A DNA stretch of 45,025 nucleotides from Candidatus Saccharibacteria bacterium CG_4_10_14_0_2_um_filter_52_9 (GTDB lineage Bacteria > Actinomycetota > Acidimicrobiia > Acidimicrobiales > RAAP-2), in assembly GCA_903970515.1 (NCBI GenBank), contig CAJCJA010000042.1, positions 1 to 45,025 on the forward strand, read 5' to 3'. Every line of letters begins with the position of its first letter. The first letter of the stretch is position 1. This document shows, piece after piece, positions 26,046 through 35,260 of this stretch. Both the position numbers and the translations under genes were made by a program. The notes beneath the pieces were generated by a model, which saw only the letters and a program-made list of their open reading frames with translations, was not told the DNA's origin and did no database searches.

Positions 26046-27152
26046 GTGACCGACGTCGAGCGCCTCGAGCGCCATTCGACGCTACGGCCGGCAAGGGGAC
26101 ATCAGCGGTTCCGGTGGATGAAGTCCGCTCTGGCTGTCGTCGCAGTGTGTTCGAGCACTGTGGCAGTTTCGTCACGCCCCGCCGGTGCCTCGTCAATCAC
26201 CAATGACCGGGCCAAGGCGAATCAGCTCTACAACCAGATCCAGTCCATTAACGGGCAGGTGGAGCTTCTCGGTCAGAAGTACGACGAAGCCCAGATCAAA
26301 CTGAACAACTTCAACAATCAAATCACCCACACCAAACAAACGGTCGCCGCCATCAAGAACAAGGTGAACAACGGCACCACCGAACTGGAACAAGACGCCA
26401 TCTTCGCCTACGTGACCAATGGTTCCGCGGCGAGTAACAATCCCCTCTTCACTTCCAACGCGTCAAAGATCGGCGCCACCAACGTCTACAACCAAATCGC
26501 CGAAGGCAACGTGAGCTCGACCATTGCGAACTTGAAGAACTACCGCATTGAGCTCACCCAAGAGCGCAGCATCTTGAATTCCGAAGACGATCAGGCTCGC
26601 GCCGCCACTCGGGTCGCCGCCAACGCGTTCCACAAGGCCAAGGTTCTCCAAGCGGCGCTCCAGTCAACACTCAATCAGGTCAAGGGTCAGATCGCGGTCT
26701 ACGTCGCTGAGGCGGCAGCGGCGGCGGCAGCGAAGTCCGACGGGGCCCTCAAGGACGCGAAACCTATTGACGGATTTCCCGCACCGCCTCCCGATTCGCG
26801 AGCGAATGTCGCGATTCGCGCAGCGTTGTCCTACCTCGGCACGTGGTACTGCTGGGGTGGCGCCTCGCACAGCTGCGTCGACTGCTCGGGACTGATCATG
26901 CTCGCCTACCAAGCCGCGGGCATTGACTTCCCCCACTATTCGGGGGCCCAGTATGAGGACACCGAGCGTGTACCGCTCTACGACATCGAGCCCGGCGATC
27001 TTTTGTTCTACGGTTGGCACGGTGACGAACACGTCGCGATGTACGTGGGCCACGGTGACATGATCGAAGCTGAGGAGACCGGTACGCGCGTGCACATCAC
27101 GCCGATACGTCTCGGATACGGATTCGTTGGTCTCGGCCGCCCTCGGGCCTAA
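26046..27152 (+). CDS. Secreted NlpC/P60 peptidoglycan endopeptidase (RipA-like)
   Basis: Cell-wall hydrolase acting outside the cell. A hydrophobic signal segment (ALAVVAVCSSTVAVSS) is near residues 28-43. A long coiled coil follows (about 50-235, QLYNQIQSINGQVELL and after), then an Ala-rich hinge and the NlpC/P60 domain. Catalytic Cys is C280 in VDCSGLIM and the His is in GDEHVAMYVG. The GTG at 26046 is used; ATG 26118 would give a shorter, more usual signal peptide and may be the true start. The Lgt-like gene starts 2 nt after its stop. Confidence 0.92.
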   Translation: MTDVERLERHSTLRPARGHQRFRWMKSALAVVAVCSSTVAVSSRPAGASSITNDRAKANQLYNQIQSINGQVELLGQKYDEAQIKLNNFNNQITHTKQTVAAIKNKVNNGTTELEQDAIFAYVTNGSAASNNPLFTSNASKIGATNVYNQIAEGNVSSTIANLKNYRIELTQERSILNSEDDQARAATRVAANAFHKAKVLQAALQSTLNQVKGQIAVYVAEAAAAAAAKSDGALKDAKPIDGFPAPPPDSRANVAIRAALSYLGTWYCWGGASHSCVDCSGLIMLAYQAAGIDFPHYSGAQYEDTERVPLYDIEPGDLLFYGWHGDEHVAMYVGHGDMIEAEETGTRVHITPIRLGYGFVGLGRPRA

Positions 27153-27154
27153 GC

Positions 27155-27940
27155 GTGTCGGGCGTACCCACTTCGTTTCATCTGGGACCATTGGTCTTTC
27201 ACACCTACGGCTTCGGTCTCGCGATTGCCGCGTACGTTGCCTATCTCTACTCTCGGCACCGACTCGAAAGAGCCGGATTCGACGTCGAACCGTTCGGGCG
27301 TTTCGCTGCGGCGCTCGTCGTCAGTGGATTGGTCGGCGCGAGAATCGCCAACATTGCGACGAACTGGTCCTACTACGAGGAACACCTCAGCCGCTGGATC
27401 GCCGTGTGGCAAGGCGGTCTCGCGAGCTTCGGTGGCATCGCACTGGCACTCCCGGTCGCGATCGTCCTGCAACGTCGTTGGTGGCCGAAGAGTTCCCTCG
27501 CCCGCTTTTGTGACGCGATGGTGCCGGCGCTCGTTCTCGGTTGGGCCCTCGGTCGCTTTCTCGGTCCCCAATTCATGGTCAACGGTGGAGGGCACCTGAC
27601 GCACCAGTGGTTCGGGATGCGCTACGCGGGCCAATCAGGAAAGCGAGTCCCCGTGCCCCTCATCCAAGGAATCGAAGACGGATTGCTGTGGGGCCTACTC
27701 CTCCTGGTCGAGAAGAAGTGGACGACTCGCGCAGCAGGAATCCTCAGCGCCATCGCGATGATGGTCTGGGGTCTCGTGCGCGCCTACGACGAGCACTGGC
27801 TGCTGGGCGATGAGTCGCACAGTGGTTCACTCGGTGTCCAATATGCGGGACTCGCGTTGGCTCTTGCGGGATCAATCATCTTCGTACGCCAACTCGCCAT
27901 GCGCCAGCGTCAACGCGACCTGCAAGAGAGCGACGTGTAG
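27155..27940 (+). CDS. Divergent Lgt-like integral membrane protein
   Basis: 261 aa with about seven hydrophobic segments, laid out like prolipoprotein diacylglyceryl transferase: VFHTYGFGLAIAAY at the start, WQGGLASFGGI in the middle. The catalytic signature is degenerate. Where Lgt has GRxGNFxNxE, this has GRFLGPQFMVNGGG, so the signature Asn and Glu are not in place. The HPxQLYE motif reads VPLIQGIED. It may be a paralogue without transferase activity or one with a shifted substrate. GTG start, 2 nt after the NlpC/P60 gene. Confidence 0.75.
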   Translation: MSGVPTSFHLGPLVFHTYGFGLAIAAYVAYLYSRHRLERAGFDVEPFGRFAAALVVSGLVGARIANIATNWSYYEEHLSRWIAVWQGGLASFGGIALALPVAIVLQRRWWPKSSLARFCDAMVPALVLGWALGRFLGPQFMVNGGGHLTHQWFGMRYAGQSGKRVPVPLIQGIEDGLLWGLLLLVEKKWTTRAAGILSAIAMMVWGLVRAYDEHWLLGDESHSGSLGVQYAGLALALAGSIIFVRQLAMRQRQRDLQESDV

Positions 27941-28004
27941 TCCCGTGTCTCGGTGCAGCGCCTGCTCTCTTCGACCGTGCGTCAATTGAATCGACGCCAT
28001 CGAC

Positions 28005-29009
28005 CTAGAACAACGAGTTCCACTCTTCGTCATTCAGACGCCCTAATCGTTCCGCGTCGCTAGGTGCGAGCGCGACGGCGGTGCGCTCGCTCGCCACATA
28101 AGAGACGTGCGCGAGTCCGAGTTTGCGCCACGGCTGGAAAAGGGACCTCGTAGGCGAAGCGTTGGAATAAACACCGCGAACCAAGACCGCGTCGTCACTC
28201 GCGGCGACGACGACGGCCGGGCGCACTTTGGACCGTTGCTCGGGAAGAAGAGGATCGGTCGCGTCAAAGGGCACGTCGGCGAGGATCACAGTTCCGACGA
28301 GTGAATGTGAAGGGTCAAACGTACTCAGTTCGACGGGCGTGAAGAGAACCTTGCGGCGCGCGACTTCCAGCGCCGGTTCAGCCTTCGTCACGGCCACCGA
28401 TTCGACTGGCCCTGGACTCTTGTCGGAGCGTTTCGCCTTGGGCGAGCGGTTGGCGCGCACGCCCTGCGCGGTCTTCTTTTTCTTTTCTTCCTCTCGACGA
28501 ATGCGCCGCTGCTCTTTGACCTCGTTGCTGACTTTTTTGGGTACGACGAGTGATGACGCCGCGTGACTCGCTAACTCCGGCAAAGCCAGTTCGGGTCGCT
28601 CATCAAGGAGTTGTCGGCAGTGAGGTGCCGCGGGGAATCCCTCGCCAATCGCGAAGGTGAGTACCGCGAGCACGTCGTCATTCGTCGCACCCTCTGCGAT
28701 GATGCGATCGACTGCTCCCCTCAGTTGTTCGTACGTCGGCGCGTTCGCGTGATCCCCTAACGCTTCGATGATCTTTTCGAGCGGATCGAGAGCGAGTAAC
28801 TCAAGCATCGCCCGCACGGCCGCAATTGGTGCGCCGGTGGCGAAACTTGCCACGTCACGCTTTTGCTGGAGGGAGCGCAACGGCATCGCCACGACCGCGC
28901 TCAGTTTCGTGTTTCCCTTGAGGTTCAAGTTGTCAACGGTCTCGAGCACGCACCCTTCGCTGATGCCCGCGATTCCTTGACGAACGACGTCGTTTGGATT
29001 CGTGGTCAT
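28005..29009 (-). CDS. Three-part protein with a MazF/PemK-like C-terminal domain
   Basis: About 334 aa. Residues 1-155 are helical and without a known motif. A strongly basic linker (about 160-215) carries EEEKKKKTAQ and a run of Lys, Arg and Ser. The last 100 residues resemble the PemK/MazF barrel: VGTVILADVPFD, SKVRPAVVVAAS and VLVRGVYSNAS match the first strands and the catalytic-Arg strand of MazF toxins. No antitoxin-sized gene is adjacent, so it is not an ordinary toxin-antitoxin pair. An RNA-binding or RNase role is a guess. GTG 29018 is an alternative start. Confidence 0.7.
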   Translation of the reverse strand: MTTNPNDVVRQGIAGISEGCVLETVDNLNLKGNTKLSAVVAMPLRSLQQKRDVASFATGAPIAAVRAMLELLALDPLEKIIEALGDHANAPTYEQLRGAVDRIIAEGATNDDVLAVLTFAIGEGFPAAPHCRQLLDERPELALPELASHAASSLVVPKKVSNEVKEQRRIRREEEKKKKTAQGVRANRSPKAKRSDKSPGPVESVAVTKAEPALEVARRKVLFTPVELSTFDPSHSLVGTVILADVPFDATDPLLPEQRSKVRPAVVVAASDDAVLVRGVYSNASPTRSLFQPWRKLGLAHVSYVASERTAVALAPSDAERLGRLNDEEWNSLF

Positions 29010-29023
29010 CACTGACACGTCAT

Positions 29024-30166
29024 CTACTTCAACAGGTGTTTCGCCACGACCACGCGCTGCACCTGATTCGTGCCTTCGTAGATCTGGGTGATCTTGGCGT
29101 CGCGCATGAAGCGCTCAACGGGGAATTCCTTGGTGAAGCCATAGCCGCCCAGTAATTGGACCGCGTCGACGGCGACACTCATCGCGGTGTCGGACGCGAA
29201 TGACTTTGCTGCCGCGCCGAGGTAGCTCAATTGATTGTCAGGATCACCCGCGTCAATAGTGGCGCAGGCGCGATACACCAGCGCGCGAGCCGCTTCGGTG
29301 CGAATGGCCATGTCGGCGAGCATGAACCTGAGTCCTTGCAGGTCAGCGATTGGGGCACCGAACGCCTTGCGCCCCTTCATGTAGGAACCCGCGTAGTCGA
29401 TCGACGCTTGTGCGATGCCCACGGCCTGAGCGCCGATGGTGGGGCGCGAGCGATCCAGCGTGTGCATGGCGATCTTGAAACCCTCACCCTCGGCGCCAAT
29501 GCGGTGACTCATGGGTACTCGCACGTCGCGCAGGACAACCTCACCCGTCGGCGACGCGCGAAGACCCATCTTGTCCTCGTGCTTGGGGAACTGCAGTCCC
29601 CACGCCTTTTCCACCAAGAAGCAGGTGATGCCGTGACTTCGCGCCTCGGGGTCGGTGCTCGCGAACACGGTGTAGGTGTCGGAGACCCCAGCGTTCGTGA
29701 TCCAGTACTTCGAGCCATTGAGGATGTAGTCGTCACCATCGCGAACGGCTCGACAGCGCATCGCCGCTACGTCCGAACCGGCGTCCGCCTCGGAAAGGCA
29801 GTAACTCGCTTGAATGTCGCCTTTGGCGATGCGTGGAAGATACTGGTGCTTGATCTCCTCGGAGGCGAAATTGATGATGGGCAACATCCCCAATTTGGAG
29901 ATCAGCATGGTCACCGAGGTCGACGCACAACCCCTCGCGAGTTCTTCGGCCATGATCGCCTGGGTGATCATGTCGGCACCAGCGCCGCCGTACGCCTCGG
30001 GCACCCCCAGCGACGGCAAGTCCATCTCCACACACGCATCGAAACTCTTTTGCGGAAACACTTGCTCCCGGTCGTAGTACTCGGCGTGAGGAGCGACTCG
30101 CTCATCGACAAAGCCGCGCATAACGTCGCGGAACGCGCGTTGCTCCGGATTGAGATCGAAACTCAT
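29024..30166 (-). CDS. Acyl-CoA dehydrogenase (short/branched-chain type)
   Basis: 380-aa FAD enzyme, close in plan to butyryl/isobutyryl-CoA dehydrogenases. Markers are CLSEADAGSDVAAM and the flavin-binding YWITNAGVSD. Near the C-terminus are QLLGGYGFTKEFPVERFMRD and the catalytic Glu in IYEGTNQVQR. Electrons go to ETF. The chain length or branching of its substrate cannot be told from sequence alone; the nearby leucine genes are biosynthetic, so they do not decide it. The MazF-like gene follows within 15 nt on the same strand. Confidence 0.93.
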   Translation of the reverse strand: MSFDLNPEQRAFRDVMRGFVDERVAPHAEYYDREQVFPQKSFDACVEMDLPSLGVPEAYGGAGADMITQAIMAEELARGCASTSVTMLISKLGMLPIINFASEEIKHQYLPRIAKGDIQASYCLSEADAGSDVAAMRCRAVRDGDDYILNGSKYWITNAGVSDTYTVFASTDPEARSHGITCFLVEKAWGLQFPKHEDKMGLRASPTGEVVLRDVRVPMSHRIGAEGEGFKIAMHTLDRSRPTIGAQAVGIAQASIDYAGSYMKGRKAFGAPIADLQGLRFMLADMAIRTEAARALVYRACATIDAGDPDNQLSYLGAAAKSFASDTAMSVAVDAVQLLGGYGFTKEFPVERFMRDAKITQIYEGTNQVQRVVVAKHLLK

Positions 30167-30189
30167 GCTGCTTCTTTCGATAGTGGGGA

Positions 30190-30651
30190 CTATGGAGAGA
30201 CGTGACCGGGGACGAGTTCGTCAACCGAGACCGCATCGACGAAACGACGTTGGGCGACGTAACTGTGAGCAATGCCCGCGAACTTTGCGCACTTATCGTG
30301 GCTCACGATGGGCCCCTCGAGCCCGAAGTGCGCCATCGCGACCTTCACGTCACTGGGAATGGGGCCGCGCCCCACGATGCTCGCACGCTTGGCGGCGACC
30401 AACCCGATGCCGAGTTCGACGTCGTGACGGTCGTGCTCGTATTCAAAGCGAAGCGCCCCGAGAATATGGTGGGCGATCGTTAACGCGTAGCCTTCGCCCG
30501 GGGCGGGCGTGCCGTAACTGGCGCCGGTGGGCGGATGAGCGGAGCGCTGGAGACCGGCTTTCGCGACGCGTCCGAGTTCCGGGGTCGACGTCTCCATCGT
30601 GGGTCGTACCTCGCCGGCCTGGGGGACGGGGGCAAAGGTTGGTTGGGTCAC
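30190..30651 (-). CDS. Hypothetical actinobacterial protein
   Basis: 153 aa, soluble, not assigned. The Pro-rich N-terminus contains EVRPTMETSTPELGR. A helical region follows (GEGYALTIAHHI to VAMAHFGLEG). I recall proteins with the same GxGYAL...DV.xAxxxFG pattern in other actinobacteria but no function. GTG start without a clear ribosome-binding site. It follows ilvE after 25 nt on the same strand, so co-transcription is likely. Confidence 0.7.
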   Translation of the reverse strand: MTQPTFAPVPQAGEVRPTMETSTPELGRVAKAGLQRSAHPPTGASYGTPAPGEGYALTIAHHILGALRFEYEHDRHDVELGIGLVAAKRASIVGRGPIPSDVKVAMAHFGLEGPIVSHDKCAKFAGIAHSYVAQRRFVDAVSVDELVPGHVSP

Positions 30652-30676
30652 GCTTCGAGACTACCTTCGAACGCAA

Positions 30677-31603
30677 CTACACCCGGTCGAGCCAACTCTC
30701 GTACTGGGGCAATTCACCGCGAACGGTTTGGTGGTAGATCCCTTGAATCTTTTTCGTGATGGGACCCGGCTTGCCTTCACCCACGACGCGGTCGTCCACC
30801 GAGGCGATTGGCACCACTTCCGCGGCGGTGCCCGTGAGGAACGCTTCGTCGGCGAGATAGAGATCGTCGCGACGCATGGGCTCGTAACGTACCTCGTAAC
30901 CGAGGTCGTTCGCGATGCGCTCGATGCTCGATTGGGTGATACCGCGAAGTGCGCCCGCTTCAGAAGGTGGAGGACTTATCAAGAGTCCGTCGCGCACGAT
31001 GAAGAGATTCTCCCCGGTGCATTCCGAGACTCTGCCGTCGGGGCCTAGCATGATCGCCTCGTCGTAACCAGCGTTCATCGCCTCGACTTTCGCGAGGCCC
31101 GAGTTCACGTACCCCCCTACCGTCTTTGACGCGGTGGGCATGGCATTGGGCGCGTGGCGAACCCACGAGGAGATCTTCATCCGCACCCCGTTCTCGGCGC
31201 CCTCGTCGCCGAGGTAGGCGCCCCAGGGCCACACGGCGATCGCCACGTTCACGGGCGAGGGCTTCGGGTTGACTCCCATTTCGCCATAGCCCAAGTAGAC
31301 GAGAGGTCGGATGTAACAACCGTTGGGCACGTCATTGACGCGAACGACTTCCTTCGTCGCTTCGACGAGTACTTCGAGCGAATAGGCCAGGTCGATCGAC
31401 AGGACTTTGCAGCTGTTCAAAAGGCGCTGCGTGTGGTCAACCAGTCGAAACACCGCCAGTCCCTTATCGGTCTTATAGGCGCGAATACCCTCAAACGCTC
31501 CCGTGCCGTAGTGCAGCGTGTGCGTCAAGACGTGGATCGTCGCCTGCTCCCAATCGACGAACTTCCCGTCCATCCAGATCTTCTGCGTGGGGGTAATTGG
31601 CAT
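30677..31603 (-). CDS. ilvE: Branched-chain amino acid aminotransferase
   Basis: PLP class IV aminotransferase (308 aa) for the last step of Leu, Ile and Val synthesis. The PLP lysine is in PTASKTVGGY. Other hallmarks are HYGTGAFEGIRAY near the N-terminus and SECTGENLFIVRDG. The ATG directly abuts the leuB stop (0-nt gap), so leuB and ilvE form an operon and are translated in tandem. Confidence 0.96.
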   Translation of the reverse strand: MPITPTQKIWMDGKFVDWEQATIHVLTHTLHYGTGAFEGIRAYKTDKGLAVFRLVDHTQRLLNSCKVLSIDLAYSLEVLVEATKEVVRVNDVPNGCYIRPLVYLGYGEMGVNPKPSPVNVAIAVWPWGAYLGDEGAENGVRMKISSWVRHAPNAMPTASKTVGGYVNSGLAKVEAMNAGYDEAIMLGPDGRVSECTGENLFIVRDGLLISPPPSEAGALRGITQSSIERIANDLGYEVRYEPMRRDDLYLADEAFLTGTAAEVVPIASVDDRVVGEGKPGPITKKIQGIYHQTVRGELPQYESWLDRV

Positions 31604-32623
31604 CTACAAGTTCTCCATCAATTGTTTGGTAATCCCGGTGGTTCCCAGCGCCGCGACGTCTCCATCGAATTCTTGCACAGCGCGAGCGATCCTCGTCGCC
31701 GCGTCGAGCTCACCGAGGTGTTCGAGCATCAACACCGCCGAGGAGACCGCGGCGAGGGGATTCGCCTTACCGGTACCGGCGATATCGTGCGCCGCACCAT
31801 GGACGGGCTCGAATAATGACGCCGATGTGCGCTCCGGGTTCAGATTCGCACTGGCGGCATAACCAATCCCGCCCGTGACGGCTCCCGCGAGGTCTGAGAG
31901 TATGTCGCCAAAGAGGTTGTCGGTCACAATGATCCCGTAGCGCTCGGGACTTTCGACGAGGTAGATACACGCCGCGTCTACGTGGTTGTAGTCAACGTCG
32001 ACGTTCGGATACAGCGTACCGATCTCGCGCACGACTCGACTCCACAATTCACCGGCGAACGTCAACACATTGGTCTTGTGCACGAGCGTGAGTTTCGGTG
32101 TCGCGAGTTTTGACGCGCGCTCGAAGGCGTAGCGCACGCATCGCTCGACGCCAAAGCGCGTATTGACCGATCCTTGCGTCGCCACTTCGTGAGCCGTGCC
32201 GTAGCGAAGCACGCCGCCTTCACCCGCGTACGGTCCCTCGGTATTCTCGCGCACGATGGCGAAATCGCAACCTTGCGCGATTGATCCCCGCACGCCATGG
32301 AACGGTCGGTAGTTGATGTAGAGGTCAAGACCAAAGCGCATCCGCAGCAGGAGCCCGCGCTCGAGGACCCCACCTGGTATGCGCGTATCACCAATCGCGG
32401 GACCAATGGCCCCCAGGAGAATGGCGTCAAAACCCCGCAGTTGTTCGAGGGTTGGCTCGTCAAGGACGAAACCGTCTCGAAGATAGCGAGCGGCGCCAAG
32501 GTCGAACGTCATCGTCGCAACGTTGACGCCCGCGGCGTTCACGACCTCGAGGGCCGCATCAATGACTTCGGGTCCAATGCCGTCGCCGCCGAGCACGGCC
32601 ACGCGATAGCTGCGCTGGTTCAT
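31604..32623 (-). CDS. leuB: 3-isopropylmalate dehydrogenase
   Basis: NAD-dependent oxidative decarboxylase of leucine synthesis, 339 aa. Opens with VAVLGGDGIGPEV. The Lys in VHKTNVL and the metal-binding Asp residues in VTDNLFGDILSDLAGA are in place, as is the NAD-binding HGAAHDIAGTGKANP. ATG 32623 has a GGAG 10 nt upstream; the frame is open further upstream but the extra residues are Arg-rich and unlikely. Divergent from greA with a 122-nt gap. Confidence 0.95.
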   Translation of the reverse strand: MNQRSYRVAVLGGDGIGPEVIDAALEVVNAAGVNVATMTFDLGAARYLRDGFVLDEPTLEQLRGFDAILLGAIGPAIGDTRIPGGVLERGLLLRMRFGLDLYINYRPFHGVRGSIAQGCDFAIVRENTEGPYAGEGGVLRYGTAHEVATQGSVNTRFGVERCVRYAFERASKLATPKLTLVHKTNVLTFAGELWSRVVREIGTLYPNVDVDYNHVDAACIYLVESPERYGIIVTDNLFGDILSDLAGAVTGGIGYAASANLNPERTSASLFEPVHGAAHDIAGTGKANPLAAVSSAVLMLEHLGELDAATRIARAVQEFDGDVAALGTTGITKQLMENL

Positions 32624-32709
32624 TGCTCGTCGTCTCCTCGTTTCGCTCCATTTTGGTCGCTGACGCACGCACGGGGCAAACTCGATGCGGTTATGCGGCG
32701 TCGTCTCAG

Positions 32710-32715
32710 TAGAAT
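32710..32715 (+). promoter_or_regulatory. Candidate -10 element of the greA-leuCD transcript
   Basis: TAGAAT fits the sigma-70-like -10 and lies 30 nt before the greA ATG in the gap with leuB. No convincing -35 is seen 16-18 nt upstream. Confidence 0.4.
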
Positions 32716-32745
32716 TGGGGCTTCTCCACTAGTTGAGGTTGCACC

Positions 32746-33222
32746 ATGGCGGGCGAAATTCATCGAATCACCCAGGAAACACTGGACAAACTCCGCGCCG
32801 AATACGAACACCTCACGACAGTCGGACGCACGGAGATTGCCCGCGTGATCGAAGCAGCTCGGCTCCTCGGTGATCTGAGCGAGAACGGTGACTACCACGC
32901 CGCGAAGGACGAGCAGGGAAAGATGGAGTCGCGTATTCGCCAAATCGACAACGTCTTGCGTCATCACGAGATCGTCGAGCGAGACGGCAACGTCGATGTC
33001 GTCCAGTACGCGTCGATTGTGCGCGTCGTGTACGAGGGCGACGCCAACGACGACTTCCAAGAATTCTTCGTGGGATCGATTGAAGAAAAACCGGAGGGCG
33101 TCCTCGTCGCGTCGCCCACCTCGCCCCTCGGTGCGGCATTGCTCGAGAAGAAGATCGGTGAACTCGTCGAGTACGAGGCGCCGTCGGGAGTGCTCCGCGT
33201 GAAGATCGTAGGAATTCGCTAG
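32746..33222 (+). CDS. greA: Transcription elongation factor GreA
   Basis: Binds in the RNA polymerase secondary channel and stimulates cleavage of backtracked RNA. The 158-aa protein has the N-terminal coiled coil with the acidic tip [14 protein letters not shown] and the C-terminal FKBP-like domain ([17 protein letters not shown]). It is the first gene of a tight run: leuC starts 2 nt after its stop, leuD overlaps leuC, and the deacetylase-family gene follows 9 nt after leuD. Confidence 0.95.
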   Translation: MAGEIHRITQETLDKLRAEYEHLTTVGRTEIARVIEAARLLGDLSENGDYHAAKDEQGKMESRIRQIDNVLRHHEIVERDGNVDVVQYASIVRVVYEGDANDDFQEFFVGSIEEKPEGVLVASPTSPLGAALLEKKIGELVEYEAPSGVLRVKIVGIR

Positions 33223-33224
33223 CC

Positions 33225-34631
33225 GTGCCGTCAACGACCCTCTTCGAGAAATTATGGGATGAACACGTCGTCGCCTCGCCCGAGGGAGAACCGACCCTTC
33301 TCTACATCGACCTTCATCTCGTCCATGAGGTCACCAGTCCCCAGGCCTTCGACGGACTTCGCCTGAACGGGCGAACGGTGCGCCGACCTGATCGGACCCT
33401 CGCTACGGCCGATCACAACGTGCCCACCGATCCAATCTCCACTCCGGTGAAAGATCCGGTTTCGCGACGACAACTCGAGGCACTCGAGGAGAACTGCGAG
33501 GAGTTCGGCATCACGGTATTTCCTCGTGGTCACGAGAATCAGGGCATCGTGCACATCATCGGACCCGAGCTCGGTGTCACACAACCCGGCATGACCATCG
33601 TGTGTGGTGATTCGCATACGTCCACGCACGGAGCCTTTGGTGCGTTGGCCTTCGGGATTGGCACGAGTGAAGTGGAACACGTGCTCGCGACCCAGACGCT
33701 CCCGCAACAAAAGGCGAAGTCCATGTCGGTGACCTTGAAGGGCAAGGCACCCGAAGGCGTCAGCGCGAAGGACATCGCCCTCGCCATCGTGTCGCGACTT
33801 GGCACGGGCGGAGGGGCGGGTTACGTCCTGGAATATCGAGGTGACGCGATACGCGAACTCTCAATGGAAGGTCGAATGACGATATGCAACATGAGCATCG
33901 AGGCCGGAGCTCGAGCCGGTCTGGTCGCGGTGGACGAGGTCACGATTGACTATCTCCGGGGCCGGCCAGGTGTGCCCCAAGGCATTGACTTCGACGAGGC
34001 CGCGGCGCGTTGGCGACGTTACGTCAGCGACGACGACGCCTCTTTCGACAACGAGGTCGTTATCGACGCACGCGAACTCACGCCCTACGTCACGTGGGGA
34101 ACCAATCCGGCACAAGTCGTTGCGCTCAGTGGCCGCGTCCCTTCGCCCGACGACTATGACGACGCCGACGAGAAAGCTGCGACGGCGCGTTCGCTCGCCT
34201 ACATGGACTTAACACCTGGCACGCCAGTGCGCTCGATCCCCGTCGACGTGGTCTTCATTGGTTCGTGCACCAATTCTCGTATTGAGGATTTGCGCGCCGC
34301 TGCCCACGTCGCCCAGGGCCACCGCGTCGCAAGTGGTGTACGTGCGCTCGTCGTTCCCGGGTCGCATCGCGTGAAACGACAAGCCGAGGACGAAGGACTC
34401 GACCAAATCTTCCTGTCCGCCGGATTCGAATGGCGTGAACCGGGATGTTCAATGTGTCTAGGTATGAACCCCGATCAACTGCAGCCAGGTCAGCGAAGCG
34501 CGTCAACATCGAATCGAAACTTCGAGGGTCGCCAAGGACGAGGGGGACGGACGCACCTCGTATCACCGGTCGTCGCCGCGGCGACCGCCGTGAAGGGACG
34601 ATTCGCGACGCCCGAGGAAGTGACGTCATGA
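33225..34631 (+). CDS. leuC: 3-isopropylmalate dehydratase large subunit
   Basis: Aconitase-type [4Fe-4S] enzyme that isomerises 2- to 3-isopropylmalate with LeuD. The cluster ligands are the Cys in IGSCTNSR and the two in [12 protein letters not shown]. The N-terminal [11 protein letters not shown] and [15 protein letters not shown] are family hallmarks. 468 aa is the usual length. GTG start 2 nt after greA. It depends on the SUF system encoded upstream in the window for its cluster. Confidence 0.96.
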   Translation: MPSTTLFEKLWDEHVVASPEGEPTLLYIDLHLVHEVTSPQAFDGLRLNGRTVRRPDRTLATADHNVPTDPISTPVKDPVSRRQLEALEENCEEFGITVFPRGHENQGIVHIIGPELGVTQPGMTIVCGDSHTSTHGAFGALAFGIGTSEVEHVLATQTLPQQKAKSMSVTLKGKAPEGVSAKDIALAIVSRLGTGGGAGYVLEYRGDAIRELSMEGRMTICNMSIEAGARAGLVAVDEVTIDYLRGRPGVPQGIDFDEAAARWRRYVSDDDASFDNEVVIDARELTPYVTWGTNPAQVVALSGRVPSPDDYDDADEKAATARSLAYMDLTPGTPVRSIPVDVVFIGSCTNSRIEDLRAAAHVAQGHRVASGVRALVVPGSHRVKRQAEDEGLDQIFLSAGFEWREPGCSMCLGMNPDQLQPGQRSASTSNRNFEGRQGRGGRTHLVSPVVAAATAVKGRFATPEEVTS

Positions 34632-35251
34632 AGCCCGTGCGAGTCCTCGAAGGCCGCGCCGTCCCTCTGGAACGTTCCGACGTTGACACCGATCAAATCA
34701 TTCCGTCCGACTGGTTAAAGCGCGTCGAGCGAACGGGATTCGGTCGAGGTCTCTTCAGCGAATGGCGTGACGACCCCGGATTCGTTCTTAACGATCAACG
34801 CTACGTTGGCGCGAGCATTTTGATCGCGGGCTCGCGTTTCGGTACCGGTTCCTCACGAGAACACGCGGTATGGGCGTTGATGGACTATGGGTTCGAAGCG
34901 ATCATCGCCCCTTCGTTCGGTGACATCTTTCGCAACAACTCGTCCAAACAGGGCCTGGTCATTGTCCAGCTCCCTTCGAGCGACGTCGAAGAGCTCAACG
35001 CGCTGATTCGAGAGGATTCGACCCGACTCGTCGTCGTCGACGTCGATGACCTGCGCGTAGAGGTTCCCGAGGCTGGTTGGCAGCGGACCTTCAGTTTGGA
35101 TCCGATGATCCGTGAACGCCTGCTCAACGGCTGGGACGACATTGGTCTCACTATGCGGCGCGAATCCGCCATCACGACCTTCGAGCGGGGGCACGTTTCG
35201 CCCACACTCACTGGCGTCTTCGACCACGAAGGCCATGCGCTCGCACAGTAG
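34628..35251 (+). CDS. leuD: 3-isopropylmalate dehydratase small subunit
   Basis: Swivel-domain subunit of isopropylmalate isomerase, 207 aa. The [13 protein letters not shown] segment, the [17 protein letters not shown] loop and [14 protein letters not shown] are typical. ATG 34628 shares ATGA with the leuC stop, giving translational coupling and equal subunit supply. Confidence 0.96.
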   Translation: MKPVRVLEGRAVPLERSDVDTDQIIPSDWLKRVERTGFGRGLFSEWRDDPGFVLNDQRYVGASILIAGSRFGTGSSREHAVWALMDYGFEAIIAPSFGDIFRNNSSKQGLVIVQLPSSDVEELNALIREDSTRLVVVDVDDLRVEVPEAGWQRTFSLDPMIRERLLNGWDDIGLTMRRESAITTFERGHVSPTLTGVFDHEGHALAQ

Positions 35252-35260
35252 CGAGAGGTC

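Noticed and set aside
27979-27997. Hairpin GCGTC/GACGC between the Lgt-like and MazF-like genes
   Set aside because: Only 5 bp with a 9-nt loop and no T-run; within chance for this base composition.
28005-29018. Toxin-antitoxin module reading of the MazF-like gene
   Set aside because: No small antitoxin gene is adjacent on either side; the neighbours are a metabolic dehydrogenase and the Lgt-like gene.
29231-30205. 324-aa reading frame antisense to the acyl-CoA dehydrogenase at 29024
   Set aside because: Shadow frame with no motif.
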